A stretch of 64,000 nucleotides of DNA from Formivibrio sp. (GCA_031291275.1 JARLJJ010000338.1:31120-95119); one strand, 5' to 3'; counted from the first letter of the stretch, positions 8,455 through 17,430 are shown. Program-made: numbers and translations. The notes: a model not told the origin generated them from the letters alone.

Positions 8455-9213
8455 ATGAGACCTCCACGATCCATGCCACCACCCCACAGCCCGAATCAAA
8501 ATCATCTTCTTGCCGCGCTACCGACAGCGGAATTCGAATCCATCGCAGCGCATCTGGAACTGGTTCCATTGGCGCTAGGCGAAATGCTTTATGAACCCGG
8601 CGGGCAGTTACAACATGCCTATTTCCCGACAACCTCTATCGTATCGCTGCACTATGTCATGGAATCGGGCGCATCGGCCGAAACCGCAGGCGTAGGCAAT
8701 GAAGGCGTCGTGGGTATTTCGCTGTTTATGGGTGGCGATACCACATCCAGTTCCGCAGTGGTGCAAACCGCGGGCCAGGCTTATCGTCTGGACCGCCATT
8801 TATTGATGCAAGAATTTAACCGTGCCGGATCGTTGCAGCGTCTATTGTTGCGCTACACCCAGGCCTTACTGACGCAAATGGCGCAGACAGCCGTATGCAA
8901 CCGGCACCATTCGGTGGAACAGCAACTGTGCCGCTGGCTATTGTTAACGCTTGATCGTCTCCCGTCGAATGAATTGGTCATGACGCAAGAACTGGTTGCC
9001 AGCATGCTTGGCGTGCGCCGCGAAGGCATTACGGAAGCCGCCGGGAATTTGCAACGCGCGGGTTATATCAGCTATCGGCGCGGACATATCGCAGTGCTTG
9101 ATCGATCCGGTTTGGAAAATAGGGCCTGCGAATGCTACGCCGTGGTCAAGACGGAACTGAACCGCCTGCTCAGCGATGAGCTGTATCGCCAGAACACGCA
9201 AGACACCAAGTAA
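8455..9213 (+). CDS. Crp/Fnr-family transcriptional regulator
   Basis: 252 residues starting 3 nt after the previous stop. A second ATG at 8473 is an alternative start. A cyclic-nucleotide-binding-type beta-roll (about 20-140) carries FPTTSIVSLHYVMESG. A dimerisation helix and a Crp-type winged helix (MTQELVASMLGVRREGITEAAGNLQRAGYISYRRGHI) follow. The Fnr Fe-S cysteine cluster is absent, and the cAMP phosphate-binding pattern is not clear. It resembles the Crp/Fnr subgroup often found next to two-component genes in proteobacteria. It probably forms one operon with the kinase and receiver genes; the ligand is unknown. Confidence 0.88.
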   Translation: MRPPRSMPPPHSPNQNHLLAALPTAEFESIAAHLELVPLALGEMLYEPGGQLQHAYFPTTSIVSLHYVMESGASAETAGVGNEGVVGISLFMGGDTTSSSAVVQTAGQAYRLDRHLLMQEFNRAGSLQRLLLRYTQALLTQMAQTAVCNRHHSVEQQLCRWLLLTLDRLPSNELVMTQELVASMLGVRREGITEAAGNLQRAGYISYRRGHIAVLDRSGLENRACECYAVVKTELNRLLSDELYRQNTQDTK

Positions 9214-9631
9214 TCCCCTTACCCAGTTTCGCCCTCCTCACCAAGCGTTGCTGTCGCATACCGTCACGGTATGCACAAACCATTTCCCACGCCTGGATTC
9301 GCCTCGCGCTCCCTGGCAAGGCCCTCCCCTTGCCAGGCCCAGAATAGCATGTGAGCTATGTGCGCCACCGTACCGACTGGCTTCAACTGCCCGGATATGC
9401 TGGATTTGAGGTTTAGATACAGCGAGCCCCAAAGGCTCTCATGTTCAGTTCGCCGGGATCAGGTTTAACCCTGTCGAGATGGCAATCATCACTGAATTTA
9501 ACCTTTAACCTGTCCACTACAGTCGTAATCAAAAGTTGGCAAACGTAAATGGACCTGTTTTCGACAGCAGTTTTTAAATCGTGGGCTGAAATCTATGAAG
9601 CCCTGAATGATGCACCTATGGAGAATCAACC
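9214..9631. other. Intergenic region with two strong hairpins and one shared motif
   Basis: No gene is seen in 418 bases. Two perfect dyads are present: GCATACCG-TCA-CGGTATGC at 9256-9274, and CCTGGCAAG with CTTGCCAGG at 9312-9337 around an 8-nt loop. Neither has a T-run, so they may be factor-dependent terminators of the regulator operon or protein-binding sites. Motif copy F lies at 9357-9381. Confidence 0.5.
9357..9381 (+). promoter_or_regulatory. Shared upstream motif, copy F (BON lipoprotein)
   Basis: TATGTGCGCCACCGTACCGA followed by CTGGC. It matches the consensus of the other copies at about 19 of 25 positions and ends 250 nt before the BON lipoprotein start. Confidence 0.5.
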
Positions 9632-9946
9632 ATGAAACAAATCAACAAGTATGTTTCCGCCGCTTTTCTGGCCATTGCACTGGTTTCCGTTGTGGGTTGT
9701 GCTTCCACAGCCAAGCATGAAGGTACAGGTGAGTATGTTGATGACAGCGTCATCACCACCAAGGTCAAGGCTGCCATCTTCAATGATGCTTCGCTGAAGG
9801 TCTTCCAGATCAATGTGGAAACGTTCAAGGGTGTGGTTCAATTGAGTGGTTTCGTGAACTCGCCAGCTGCCGTGACCAAGGCCGCTGAAGTGACACGAAC
9901 CGTCGGCGGCGTCAAATCCGTCAAGAACGATCTTCAAGTCAAGTAA
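9632..9946 (+). CDS. BON-domain lipoprotein
   Basis: 104 residues with a GGAG site before the ATG. The signal peptide ends in VVGC (lipobox). One BON domain follows (DDSVITTKVKAAIFNDASLK through GVKSVKNDLQVK). BON domains bind phospholipid surfaces and are typical of OsmY-type envelope stress proteins; this is a lipid-anchored single-domain form. It is monocistronic by layout. It shares the BON type with the two-domain protein at 30077-30676 and has motif copy F upstream. Confidence 0.88.
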   Translation: MKQINKYVSAAFLAIALVSVVGCASTAKHEGTGEYVDDSVITTKVKAAIFNDASLKVFQINVETFKGVVQLSGFVNSPAAVTKAAEVTRTVGGVKSVKNDLQVK

Positions 9947-10129
9947 TCCACGACTGCATGATTGATCGCGAGCCATTGTCGAACAACAGTTCCGGCAGTG
10001 GTTCGCGATATTCATTCCGCCGTACTTTCCAAGCCACCATCAACGGTACCGACCACCCTTCAGTTCAGAATACCCATTTTAATAGAACGATCGTACAATA
10101 ACGTTTTACCATTACGTGTTGCCACGCCC

Positions 10130-11194
10130 ATGTCTGTGCGCAAAATCATTCATGTCGACTGCGATTGCTTTTATGCAGCTGTCGAGATGCGCGATAACCC
10201 GGCCTTGCGCGATGTGCCATTGGCCATTGGCGGCTCGTCCGACCAGCGCGGTGTGATCTCCACCTGCAACTACATCGCCCGGCGTTATGGCATTCATTCG
10301 GCCATGCCGACCAAATGGGCTCTTCGACAGTGTCCATCGCTGGTTCTATTGCCGCACTCCTTCGAGCGTTACCGCGATGCCTCCCGCCGTGTGCAACGCA
10401 TTTTCCGCGATTACACCGAGCGGATCGAACCCTTGTCTCTGGATGAAGCGTATCTGGACGTGACAGGCCTGACGCACTGTCACGGCAGCGCCACGCTGAT
10501 GGCACAGGAAATTCGGGCACGCATCGAAGCAGAAGTGGGTATTACCGCCAGCGCCGGCATTGCTCCCAACAAACTACTGGCCAAGATTGCCAGTGACTGG
10601 AACAAACCCAATGGCCAGTTTGTGATCACACCGGAAGAGGTGGCGGCTTTCATGCCCAGCCTGCCCATTGGCAAGCTCTGGGGCATCGGTAAAGTCACGG
10701 CCGAACGCCTGGCCCGCAGCGGCCTGCATACTTGTGGCGACGCGCAAAATTGGACACTGCAACAACTGATGCTGGAATTCGGCAACCTGGGCGCTTCGCT
10801 CTATGCGCAATGTCGGGGACGGGACGAACGTGAGGTGAAACAGCGCGAACAGCGTAAATCCCTGTCGGTTGAATATACCTTTGCTCAGGATCTGCCTGAC
10901 CTGGAAACCTGTCTAAACAAGGTACCGGTGCTCTATGCCGACTTCAAACAACGTTTTCAGCGCGCAAGTCGTGATACTCCGCCCAACAAAGCTTTTGTGA
11001 AAATCAAATACCACGACTTTACTCAGACCACGATGGAATGCAGCTGTAGCAAGCCGGAGATGGATCTGTTTGCTGATTTACTGAGCAAGGCCTGGCCTCG
11101 GGGCAAGAAACCGGTTCGTTTGCTCGGCGTGGGCGTGCGTTTTGCCGATGCCGCGCCCAGCCCAGAAGAATCCGGCACACTGCCACTTTGGTAA
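10130..11194 (+). CDS. dinB: DNA polymerase IV (Y-family translesion polymerase)
   Basis: 354 residues from the ATG at 10130; the longer upstream frame adds no homologous sequence. It opens HVDCDCFYAAVE with metal ligand D10, and the second catalytic pair D105-E106 lies in SLDEAYLDV. The helix-hairpin-helix thumb (WGIGKVTAERL) and little-finger region (SLSVEYTFAQDL) are intact. The usual length for DinB is about 350, so the gene looks complete. The protein extends damaged or misaligned primer ends and causes untargeted mutations. I did not find a convincing LexA box just upstream. A clamp-binding peptide at the very C-terminus (ending LPLW) is plausible. Confidence 0.95.
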   Translation: MSVRKIIHVDCDCFYAAVEMRDNPALRDVPLAIGGSSDQRGVISTCNYIARRYGIHSAMPTKWALRQCPSLVLLPHSFERYRDASRRVQRIFRDYTERIEPLSLDEAYLDVTGLTHCHGSATLMAQEIRARIEAEVGITASAGIAPNKLLAKIASDWNKPNGQFVITPEEVAAFMPSLPIGKLWGIGKVTAERLARSGLHTCGDAQNWTLQQLMLEFGNLGASLYAQCRGRDEREVKQREQRKSLSVEYTFAQDLPDLETCLNKVPVLYADFKQRFQRASRDTPPNKAFVKIKYHDFTQTTMECSCSKPEMDLFADLLSKAWPRGKKPVRLLGVGVRFADAAPSPEESGTLPLW

Positions 11195-11214
11195 GGAACC
11201 CAAAGTTCGATCTT

Positions 11215-11844
11215 TTATGTGCGGCCGCGAAAAACTGGCAAGGTAATGCCATAAGCCATGGCAAGCAGCCGCAACCCAATAATCAGCGCCATGCCGCACC
11301 AGGCAGCGATGACCGATGAGACGCCAACCGCCTGCAACAGAATCAATGCCATCGCCCCCAACCATGCCGCAGAGGCATAGAGCTCGCCATGAACAAAGAC
11401 CAGCGGTACATCGTTGCAAAGCACATCGCGCAGAACACCGCCGACCACCCCCGTCATCACGCCCAGCAGGCTTGCTGCCAACCATGGCGCATGCCACTGC
11501 AAACCTATCTGGGTGCCCACGATGGTAAATAGCGCCAATCCCAGCGCGTCTGGAATCAGGAATAAACGCGGCGGCAGGTGCCAACCGCGTACCAGGAAAA
11601 AACTTAATACGGTCGTTGCCATGGCAGCAATCAGATACCACTGATCACTCAACCAAAACACAGGACGATCCAGCAGGATATCCCGGACTGTACCGCCCCC
11701 CAACGCAGTGGCCGTACCCACCATGATCACACCCACCAGGTCCATCCGTTTGCGTCCGGCATCCAGAACACCGGTAATTGCCGTCACCGCAACCGCCGCC
11801 AACCCCAGCCAATAAAGCAGATCGTCCACGTTCGGTTCTTTCAT
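11215..11844 (-). CDS. Trimeric intracellular cation channel (TRIC/UPF0126) family membrane protein
   Basis: 209 residues with seven hydrophobic segments. Two glycine-rich repeats typical of the family are visible: ITGVLDAGRKRMD...GTATALGGGTVRDILLDR, and a second copy GVMTGVVGGVLRDVLCND. These internal duplicates form the ion pathway in prokaryotic TRIC channels, which conduct monovalent cations across the inner membrane. It converges with dinB, separated by only 20 bp without a visible terminator. The start is the ATG in MKEPNVDDLLYW; an upstream in-frame extension is not supported. Confidence 0.9.
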   Translation of the reverse strand: MKEPNVDDLLYWLGLAAVAVTAITGVLDAGRKRMDLVGVIMVGTATALGGGTVRDILLDRPVFWLSDQWYLIAAMATTVLSFFLVRGWHLPPRLFLIPDALGLALFTIVGTQIGLQWHAPWLAASLLGVMTGVVGGVLRDVLCNDVPLVFVHGELYASAAWLGAMALILLQAVGVSSVIAAWCGMALIIGLRLLAMAYGITLPVFRGRT

Positions 11845-11892
11845 TTATTTGAAGCGTCACACGATAGTGGATACGCCAATGGCAGGTCAAAC

Positions 11893-12693
11893 TCAGCGTG
11901 CGGGCAATGGGGGTTTATGGGCCGCGATAGTGGCAGCAACGACATAGCTTGTAATCGGTTTTGCTGGTTCCCAGTCCTTGATGAACTGATGACTTTCTTC
12001 CAGGGGCGTAATGCATACCACGACAAATCCAGTTGCCTGCAACAGCGCCGCAATCTCCGAAATCAGGGGTGCACCTGCCACGCAGCCAGTGTAAAGCGCC
12101 ATATCCTCCCGCATTTCCTCAGGCATTTCGGCAATGGCTACGATATCCGTGATCGCCAGACGTCCGCCCGGCTTCAATACACGGAAGGCTTCGGCAATTG
12201 CGCGCGGTTTGTCGGGTGAAAGATTAAGAGCGCAGTTGGAAATGATCACGTCTACCGAGGCATCGGCCAGCGGCAGGTTTTCCATTTCTCCAAGACGAAA
12301 CTCAACATTCGGATAGTCCCCTTTTTGCGCATGGGTCCGCGCCTTTTCCAGCATTTCCGGGGTCATATCGACACCAATGACCCGACCAGTATCGCCAACT
12401 TGTCTAGCCGCCAGAAAACAATCGAATCCGCCGCCGCAACCCAGATCGAGCACGATTTCACCTGACTTCAGCTTTGCAATTGCTTGCGGATTACCGCAGC
12501 CCAGGCCCATGTTCGCACCACTGGGCACGGCTGCAGCCTCTTCTTCTGAATAACCAGTCAGCGGGATCTGCTGCCCAGCGGCAGTCGAATTCGTATTGCA
12601 GCAGGTTGGCCTGCAGCAGCCTCCTGCCGTCGCGACCTTGCCATAGTGCCGGACAACGGCATGACGAATTGCATTGCGCTTCGAATCATCCAT
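11893..12693 (-). CDS. arsM: Arsenite S-adenosylmethionine methyltransferase
   Basis: 266 residues from the ATG at 12693, chosen because GGAGG lies 10 nt upstream. Motifs are an N-terminal Cys-rich arsenite-binding segment (GGCCRPTCCNT), a Rossmann SAM-binding loop (VLDLGCGGGFDCFLAA), the acidic motif (VIGVDMTPEML) and a conserved Cys in ISNCALNLS, with another in ALYTGCVAGA. ArsM methylates As(III) to mono- and dimethylated forms in the cytosol, some of which are volatile. It is divergent from arsR-arsC-acr3, so a common ArsR-controlled promoter region (12694-12868) is likely. Confidence 0.94.
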   Translation of the reverse strand: MDDSKRNAIRHAVVRHYGKVATAGGCCRPTCCNTNSTAAGQQIPLTGYSEEEAAAVPSGANMGLGCGNPQAIAKLKSGEIVLDLGCGGGFDCFLAARQVGDTGRVIGVDMTPEMLEKARTHAQKGDYPNVEFRLGEMENLPLADASVDVIISNCALNLSPDKPRAIAEAFRVLKPGGRLAITDIVAIAEMPEEMREDMALYTGCVAGAPLISEIAALLQATGFVVVCITPLEESHQFIKDWEPAKPITSYVVAATIAAHKPPLPAR

Positions 12694-12846
12694 GGCGATG
12701 AGGCCTCCAACTAATCGGCAGCACATTTCGGGTGCTGGTCTTTATCCATCAAGAATGCCTACCTGATTATATGAAGCATGGTCTGCAATATGGTCCGCTC
12801 CCCACAGATAGCCCGCCTATCGGTCAAACTGCTTGATAAATTTTCT

Positions 12847-12870
12847 ATATTTCCATTATTATAGAAATAT
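12847..12870. promoter_or_regulatory. Candidate ArsR operator
   Basis: Inverted repeat ATATTTC-N10-GAAATAT lies in the arsM-arsR divergent region and overlaps the first two bases of the arsR start codon (ATG at 12869). Its AT-rich dyad form and position fit autorepression. No footprint is available. Confidence 0.55.
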
Positions 12871-13198
12871 GGAAAACAAAGACACCGTTATCATTCTCGC
12901 TGCGCTGGCCCAGGAAACCCGGTTGGCGATCTATCGCCTATTGATAGTACAAGGCAAGGATGGCCTGGCAGTGAGCCGGATTGGCGAAGCCTTGGGCGTT
13001 GCCCCCGCTACACTGTCTTTCCACCTGAAAGAACTCGCCCATGCGGGATTGATCAGTGCCCGCCAGGAAAGTCGTTTTATCTATTACTCCGCGAACTATG
13101 ACGCCATGAATGCACTGATCGGTTTTCTGACCGAAAACTGCTGTGGCGGACAAACCTGCGGCCCAGCTCCCACGTGCGATGGCGCTTGCCTGCAATAA
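12869..13198 (+). CDS. arsR: ArsR-family arsenite-responsive repressor with C-terminal cysteine cluster
   Basis: 109 residues. A winged helix covers about 8-85 (VSRIGEALGVAPATLSFHLKEL as recognition region). The classical ELCVCDL metal site of E. coli ArsR is absent. Instead Cys lie at 91, 92, 97, 103 and 107 in the C-terminal tail (NCCGGQTC), like the CC-x-C tail site described for Acidithiobacillus-type ArsR. It is expected to repress arsM and arsR-arsC-acr3 and to release DNA on As(III) binding. The start was chosen at the ATG at 12869; the frame is open further upstream but no ribosome site is visible there. Confidence 0.92.
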   Translation: MENKDTVIILAALAQETRLAIYRLLIVQGKDGLAVSRIGEALGVAPATLSFHLKELAHAGLISARQESRFIYYSANYDAMNALIGFLTENCCGGQTCGPAPTCDGACLQ

Positions 13199-13221
13199 TT
13201 CGATTTTTTAGAAAGTGAACT

Positions 13222-13719
13222 ATGCCCATGAAAACTTATAACGTCCTTTTCCTGTGTACCGCCAACTCCGCACGCAGCGTGATGAGCGAAGGTGCTTTGA
13301 ATGTCCTTGGGAAAGGGCGTTTCCATTGTTTCAGTGCCGGCAGCAAGCCTTCCGGCCGCGTTAACCCGCATGCCATCGCCATGCTCGATGCCATCGGCTA
13401 CGACACCCGCCATCTGCGTTCCAAATCCTGGGAAGAATTCGGCACGGATGAAGCGCCCAGGATGGATTTGATCATCACGGTTTGCGGTAATGCCAAGAAC
13501 GAAGTCTGTCCGGTCTGGCCCGGGCATCCGACCACGGCGCATTGGGGTTATGAAGATCCGCACGGCGATAACGATGAAGAAAAACGCGCCTCTTTCGAGA
13601 AAATTTTCGCCCAGATCGTGCGCCGTACCGAGTATTTCCTGAGCCTGGGGGATGACGCGCTCGCGCCGGGCAATATCAAGGAAACAGCCCGCAAGGTCAG
13701 TGAATTCAAAGTCGATTAA
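13222..13719 (+). CDS. arsC: Arsenate reductase, low-molecular-weight phosphatase type
   Basis: 165 residues. The LMW-PTP loop CTANSARS places the nucleophile at C12 and the phosphate-binding Arg at R18. Two further Cys in VCGNAKNEVCPVW sit where the redox relay Cys of thioredoxin-coupled ArsC are expected, eight residues apart. It reduces arsenate to arsenite in the cytosol for export by the adjacent Acr3. The start may be at 13222 or at the second Met (13228). It follows arsR by 23 bp and precedes acr3 by 23 bp, so it is mid-operon. Confidence 0.93.
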   Translation: MPMKTYNVLFLCTANSARSVMSEGALNVLGKGRFHCFSAGSKPSGRVNPHAIAMLDAIGYDTRHLRSKSWEEFGTDEAPRMDLIITVCGNAKNEVCPVWPGHPTTAHWGYEDPHGDNDEEKRASFEKIFAQIVRRTEYFLSLGDDALAPGNIKETARKVSEFKVD

Positions 13720-13742
13720 CCGCAGGCAGTCCGGAGCACAAC

Positions 13743-14777
13743 ATGGTCCAACCCCTTAACCGCTTCGAACGTTATCTCACTGTCTGGGTAGCGCTTTGCA
13801 TCATCGCCGGCATTGTCTGCGGCCAACTCCTTCCCGGCGTGTTTCAGGCCATTGGCCGGCTTGAGTACGCACAGGTCAATCTGCCAGTGGGACTGTTGAT
13901 CTGGGTGATGATTATTCCGATGCTGGTCAAGGTGGACTTTGGCGCGCTGCATCAGGTAAAGCAGCATTGGCGCGGCATCAGCGTCACCCTGTTCATCAAC
14001 TGGGCGGTCAAGCCGTTCTCGATGGCGCTGCTGGCCTGGCTATTCGTTCGACACATTTTCGCACCCTGGCTCCCCACCACCCAGATTGATTCCTACGTTG
14101 CCGGTTTGATCCTGCTCGCCGCAGCGCCCTGCACCGCCATGGTTTTTGTATGGAGCCGGCTCAGCAACGGCGATCCGCTGTTCACCTTGTCGCAGGTCGC
14201 ATTGAACGACACGATCATGGTCTTTGCCTTTGCCCCTTTGGTTGGCTTGCTACTGGGCATGGCCTCGATCAGCGTGCCTTGGGCTACCCTGCTGATCTCG
14301 GTACTGCTCTATATCGTGATCCCGGTAATCCTCGCGCAGCTATGGCGCAAATCGCTGCTCAAAGGTGGCCAAGCCGCCTTTGATCGCGCCATGGCAAAAA
14401 TTGGCCCCTGGTCAATTAGTGCCTTGCTTGCCACTCTGGTTTTGCTGTTCGCCTTCCAAGGCAAGGCCATTCTCGATCAACCGCTGATCATCGCCATGCT
14501 CGTGGTGCCAATCCTGATCCAGGTATTTTTCAATTCATCTGTAGCCTATTGGCTGAATCGGCGTCTGGGCGAAAAGCACAATATCGCTTGCCCTTCCGCA
14601 TTGATCGGTGCCTCCAACTTCTTTGAACTGGCCGTTGCCGCAGCCATCAGCCTGTTCGGCTTCGAATCGGGCGCTGCATTGGCAACAGTCGTGGGCGTGC
14701 TGATTGAGGTGCCAGTGATGCTACTGGTGGTCAAAATCGTGAATCAATCCAAAGGCTGGTATGAAAACAAACCATAG
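13743..14777 (+). CDS. acr3: ACR3-family arsenite efflux transporter
   Basis: 344 residues with about ten hydrophobic segments. The family signature APCTAMVFVWSRLS carries the conserved Cys needed for arsenite translocation, and a second conserved stretch GASNFFELAVAAA is present. It extrudes arsenite across the inner membrane using the proton-motive force. It is unrelated in sequence to ArsB. The ATG follows the arsC stop by 23 bp. Last obvious gene of the ars operon; no strong terminator is seen after it. Confidence 0.95.
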   Translation: MVQPLNRFERYLTVWVALCIIAGIVCGQLLPGVFQAIGRLEYAQVNLPVGLLIWVMIIPMLVKVDFGALHQVKQHWRGISVTLFINWAVKPFSMALLAWLFVRHIFAPWLPTTQIDSYVAGLILLAAAPCTAMVFVWSRLSNGDPLFTLSQVALNDTIMVFAFAPLVGLLLGMASISVPWATLLISVLLYIVIPVILAQLWRKSLLKGGQAAFDRAMAKIGPWSISALLATLVLLFAFQGKAILDQPLIIAMLVVPILIQVFFNSSVAYWLNRRLGEKHNIACPSALIGASNFFELAVAAAISLFGFESGAALATVVGVLIEVPVMLLVVKIVNQSKGWYENKP

Positions 14778-14935
14778 ATTGCCGACCGTTTATTGAAACG
14801 GGTCAATGAATCACGTTGAAGCGTATTCGGACCATCAAGTCCGGCAACGGATTGCGTAACCTACCGGTTTTGATAAGTTCGCTGCGGCCTGAACTACCCC
14901 AGGCCATTCGCGTTAGCCGTCAAAAAGGAGAACTC

Positions 14936-15244
14936 ATGCTCGAACTTAGACCGACCTGCGAGCACTGCAACAAGGCATTGCCGCCAGACTCAACCGAGGC
15001 GCGCATCTGCTCTTATGAATGCACTTTTTGCGCCAACTGCGTAGAAACCATTCTGAAAAACACCTGCCCCAATTGCGGCGGCGGCTTCATGCCCAGACCT
15101 ATCCGGCCATCGAAAAACTGGCATGGCGATAACTTTCTGGGTGCCAACCCGGCAAGTCGCATAGTGAAGCATCGGCCGGTGAACCTTGAAGAACATGCGA
15201 AATTATTGGCTGCACAAAACGATCTTTCGCCTGAGAAACGATGA
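14936..15244 (+). CDS. DUF1272-family cysteine-rich protein
   Basis: 102 residues starting at the ATG at 14936, with AAAGGAG 5 nt upstream; the longer frame from 14816 is not used. The N-terminal half has paired Cys (CEHCNKALPP, CSYECTFCANCV, CPNCGGGF), which predicts a small zinc ribbon. This fits the DUF1272 family, found next to varied metabolic genes and of unknown function. The tail (about 60-102) is polar. It sits about 160 bp after acr3 in the same direction, so weak co-transcription with the arsenic operon is possible but not shown. Confidence 0.85.
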   Translation: MLELRPTCEHCNKALPPDSTEARICSYECTFCANCVETILKNTCPNCGGGFMPRPIRPSKNWHGDNFLGANPASRIVKHRPVNLEEHAKLLAAQNDLSPEKR

Positions 15245-15378
15245 CGCAACCATGAAAATGGCTAACAACGCCATCAATTCCGGCGAGCATCTGCGGCAGG
15301 CATGAAACCTTGTAAACTGCAGCGTATTCTTTCGATCCATTTACAAGCGATAAACCCTTCGCGATTTCAGGTCCATTT

Positions 15379-15990
15379 ATGCCCCTATTCAGCCAGCACT
15401 TTGATCGCGCCATTGCCTTGTTCGATGCCGCCAACGCCGTCGATCCCAACACTGAAAACGCGCAGGGCAAGGATTGGCCGAAGGAATTGCTCTATGCCCA
15501 GCGCATGAGCACCATGCTGTCGAACTTTGCGCCGCAGGCCAGCGAGGCGGTTTGCCTGGCTTGCCGGGCGCAGCATATCGAACGCTGGAAAATCCCGCGC
15601 CAGCAGTACCCGATGACACGTGAAGGCTATCAGCAGTGGCGCACCACGCTTTACCAGTTTCATGCCGAAACCGCAGGCCGGCTGATGCTTGAAGCCGGTT
15701 ACGATGCAGACATGATAGAACGCGTTCAAAAGATCATTGGGAAACGCGGATTGAAGGTCAACCCGGAAACCCAGATGATGGAAGACGTCGCCGGCCTGGT
15801 TTTTCTTGAGCATTACATGGCAGGCTTTGCTGTCCAGAAAGCCGATTACAGCGAAGAAAAATGGCTGGTGATCATCCGGAAAACCTGGAAAAAAATGTCC
15901 GAACAAGGGCATGCTTTCGCCACATCCGGTCAGGTCAAGCTACCGGAGGCCTTGCTTCCGCTGATTCTGAAAGCCATTCAAGCCGAATGA
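15379..15990 (+). CDS. DUF4202-family protein
   Basis: 203 residues, cytoplasmic, no signal peptide or TM. Recognisable stretches are FDAANAVDPN, PKELLYAQRM, CRAQHIERWKIPRQQYP, YQFHAETAGRLM and VAGLVFLEHYM. His and Glu residues (AQHIERW, FLEHYM) are spaced as in an all-helical HD-like metal-binding fold, but no activity is known to me for this family. It is transcribed alone, convergent with the RNase H-like gene. Confidence 0.82.
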   Translation: MPLFSQHFDRAIALFDAANAVDPNTENAQGKDWPKELLYAQRMSTMLSNFAPQASEAVCLACRAQHIERWKIPRQQYPMTREGYQQWRTTLYQFHAETAGRLMLEAGYDADMIERVQKIIGKRGLKVNPETQMMEDVAGLVFLEHYMAGFAVQKADYSEEKWLVIIRKTWKKMSEQGHAFATSGQVKLPEALLPLILKAIQAE

Positions 15991-16032
15991 TACGGATGCC
16001 CCGCTGATTAGCAGAACGACAGCAGCCAAGGC

Positions 16033-16503
16033 TTAACGCCGTTTGTGGCCGGACCGGGCTTTGCGCTCGACCTGCCGTTCCGGCAACCCCAGCGCTTGGC
16101 GCGCCAGGGCATCGGCTTCCTGGTTGCGATGTTGCGGCACCCAGTGCAATTCCACACAGCCAAACTGGCTGGCAAGCTGTTGCGCACGCGCAATCAACGG
16201 CAGCAAATGTGCGGATTGCGTACTGGCCTGACCCTGCACATAGCGCACAGCCACATCGCTATCCCCGTTAATATGCAAACGCTCAGCACCCAATTCATCC
16301 GCAAGCTCCAGCAGTGCACACAGCGCCAGCAGTTCCGCTTCATTATTGCAGCCATGCTGTTGCGCCGGACGGCTGATCTCGAAACGTCGGCCATCGGGCG
16401 CATTCAAAACCGCGCCCAAACCGATCCGACCGGGATTGGGCAGTGCCGTACCATCAAATGCCGCGGTCCAGATAGCATCCACGGAGGAATTAGGCTCAAG
16501 CAC
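16033..16503 (-). CDS. Ribonuclease HI-like protein
   Basis: 156 residues. An RNase H fold carries the acidic quartet: D17 in AFDGTALPNPG, E in NNEAELLAL, D in NGDSDVAVRY and a final D in NQEADALAR. These match reverse-transcriptase-like RNase HI family proteins more than classical RnhA; the basic handle region is reduced. Expected activity is cleavage of RNA in RNA-DNA hybrids. Its start overlaps the end of the LysR gene by 8 bp, so the two are probably co-transcribed. Confidence 0.85.
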   Translation of the reverse strand: MLEPNSSVDAIWTAAFDGTALPNPGRIGLGAVLNAPDGRRFEISRPAQQHGCNNEAELLALCALLELADELGAERLHINGDSDVAVRYVQGQASTQSAHLLPLIARAQQLASQFGCVELHWVPQHRNQEADALARQALGLPERQVERKARSGHKRR

Positions 16504-17425
16504 TCACAACCTCCTGCATCCAGGCATCCCACGGCGGCGGATCACCCAGCTGGCTCACCATGTAATCGACAAAGGCCCGCACCTTGGCCGAGACATGGCG
16601 TCGACTCGGATACACCGCGTACATGGTGAATTCGGGCAAATGATAATCGGGCAACAAAGGCACCAGCCGACCCAGCCGTAAATCTTCGCCAATCAGAAAA
16701 GACGGCTGACAGACAATACCTTCTCCGGCCAGCGCAGCCATCCGCAACAAATCACCACTATTGGCTCGCCAACCACCGTCAACCATCACCGACTCCCGAC
16801 CGGCAGGGCCGTCGAATATCCACTCGTTGCTACGGCGTGAAGAATTGGTATATTGCAGACAAGCATGCTGCGCCAGATCCTGCGGCGTCCGGGGGATACC
16901 ACTGCGCGCAAGGTAATCCGGGGCTGCGCAGATCACGATATGCACCCTTGCCAGACGACGTGCCACCAGCGATGGATCCAGTTCCGTGGCAATCCGCAAG
17001 GCCAGATCAATGCCATCCTCGACCAGATCGACCATGCGATCGGCCAGCGTCACATCCACCACCAGTTGCGGATAGCGCGCCCGAAAACCTGCCAGCAGGT
17101 TACCGAGTCGCTCGGCACCAAAGGCAATGGGAGCCGATAGCCGCAATATGCCAGTGGGATTCAACGCTTGCTGCCCAGCCTGGGCTTCTGCTTCTTCCAC
17201 TTCCGCCAGAATGGACTCACAGCGCTCAAAGTAGCCACGCCCGGTATCGGTCAGACTCAGGCTGCGCGTGGTGCGATTGAGCAGCCGTGCGCCCAGATGC
17301 GCTTCCAGTTCCGCCACCATGCGTGAAGTTGCCGTGGTAGATAGCCCCAACTGCTCGGCGGCACGGACAAAGCTGCCGGCTTCTGCCACCCGCATGAAAA
17401 CCTGCATTGCCGCGATTCTATCCAT
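16496..17425 (-). CDS. LysR-family transcriptional regulator
   Basis: 309 residues. N-terminal winged HTH (MQVFMRVAEAGSFVRAAEQLGLSTTATSRMVAELE), linker helix, then a type-2 periplasmic-binding-like effector domain (about 90-300; GILRLSAPIAFG). It belongs to the DSP-like group typical near oxidoreductases. It is divergent from the Rossmann oxidoreductase at 17553, with a 127-bp shared promoter region that holds a 10-bp direct repeat. By LysR convention it is likely to control that gene and itself. Effector unknown. Confidence 0.92.
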   Translation of the reverse strand: MDRIAAMQVFMRVAEAGSFVRAAEQLGLSTTATSRMVAELEAHLGARLLNRTTRSLSLTDTGRGYFERCESILAEVEEAEAQAGQQALNPTGILRLSAPIAFGAERLGNLLAGFRARYPQLVVDVTLADRMVDLVEDGIDLALRIATELDPSLVARRLARVHIVICAAPDYLARSGIPRTPQDLAQHACLQYTNSSRRSNEWIFDGPAGRESVMVDGGWRANSGDLLRMAALAGEGIVCQPSFLIGEDLRLGRLVPLLPDYHLPEFTMYAVYPSRRHVSAKVRAFVDYMVSQLGDPPPWDAWMQEVVSA

Positions 17426-17430
17426 CTCAA

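Noticed and set aside
11212..11236. Possible eighth copy of the shared motif (TATGTGCGGCCGCG...)
   Set aside because: Only about 15 of 20 core positions match, it overlaps the end of a coding gene and no small envelope gene follows.
14816..14935. Longer N-terminus for the DUF1272 protein
   Set aside because: The ATG at 14936 has a perfectly spaced AAAGGAG and begins the conserved domain; the upstream codons do not.
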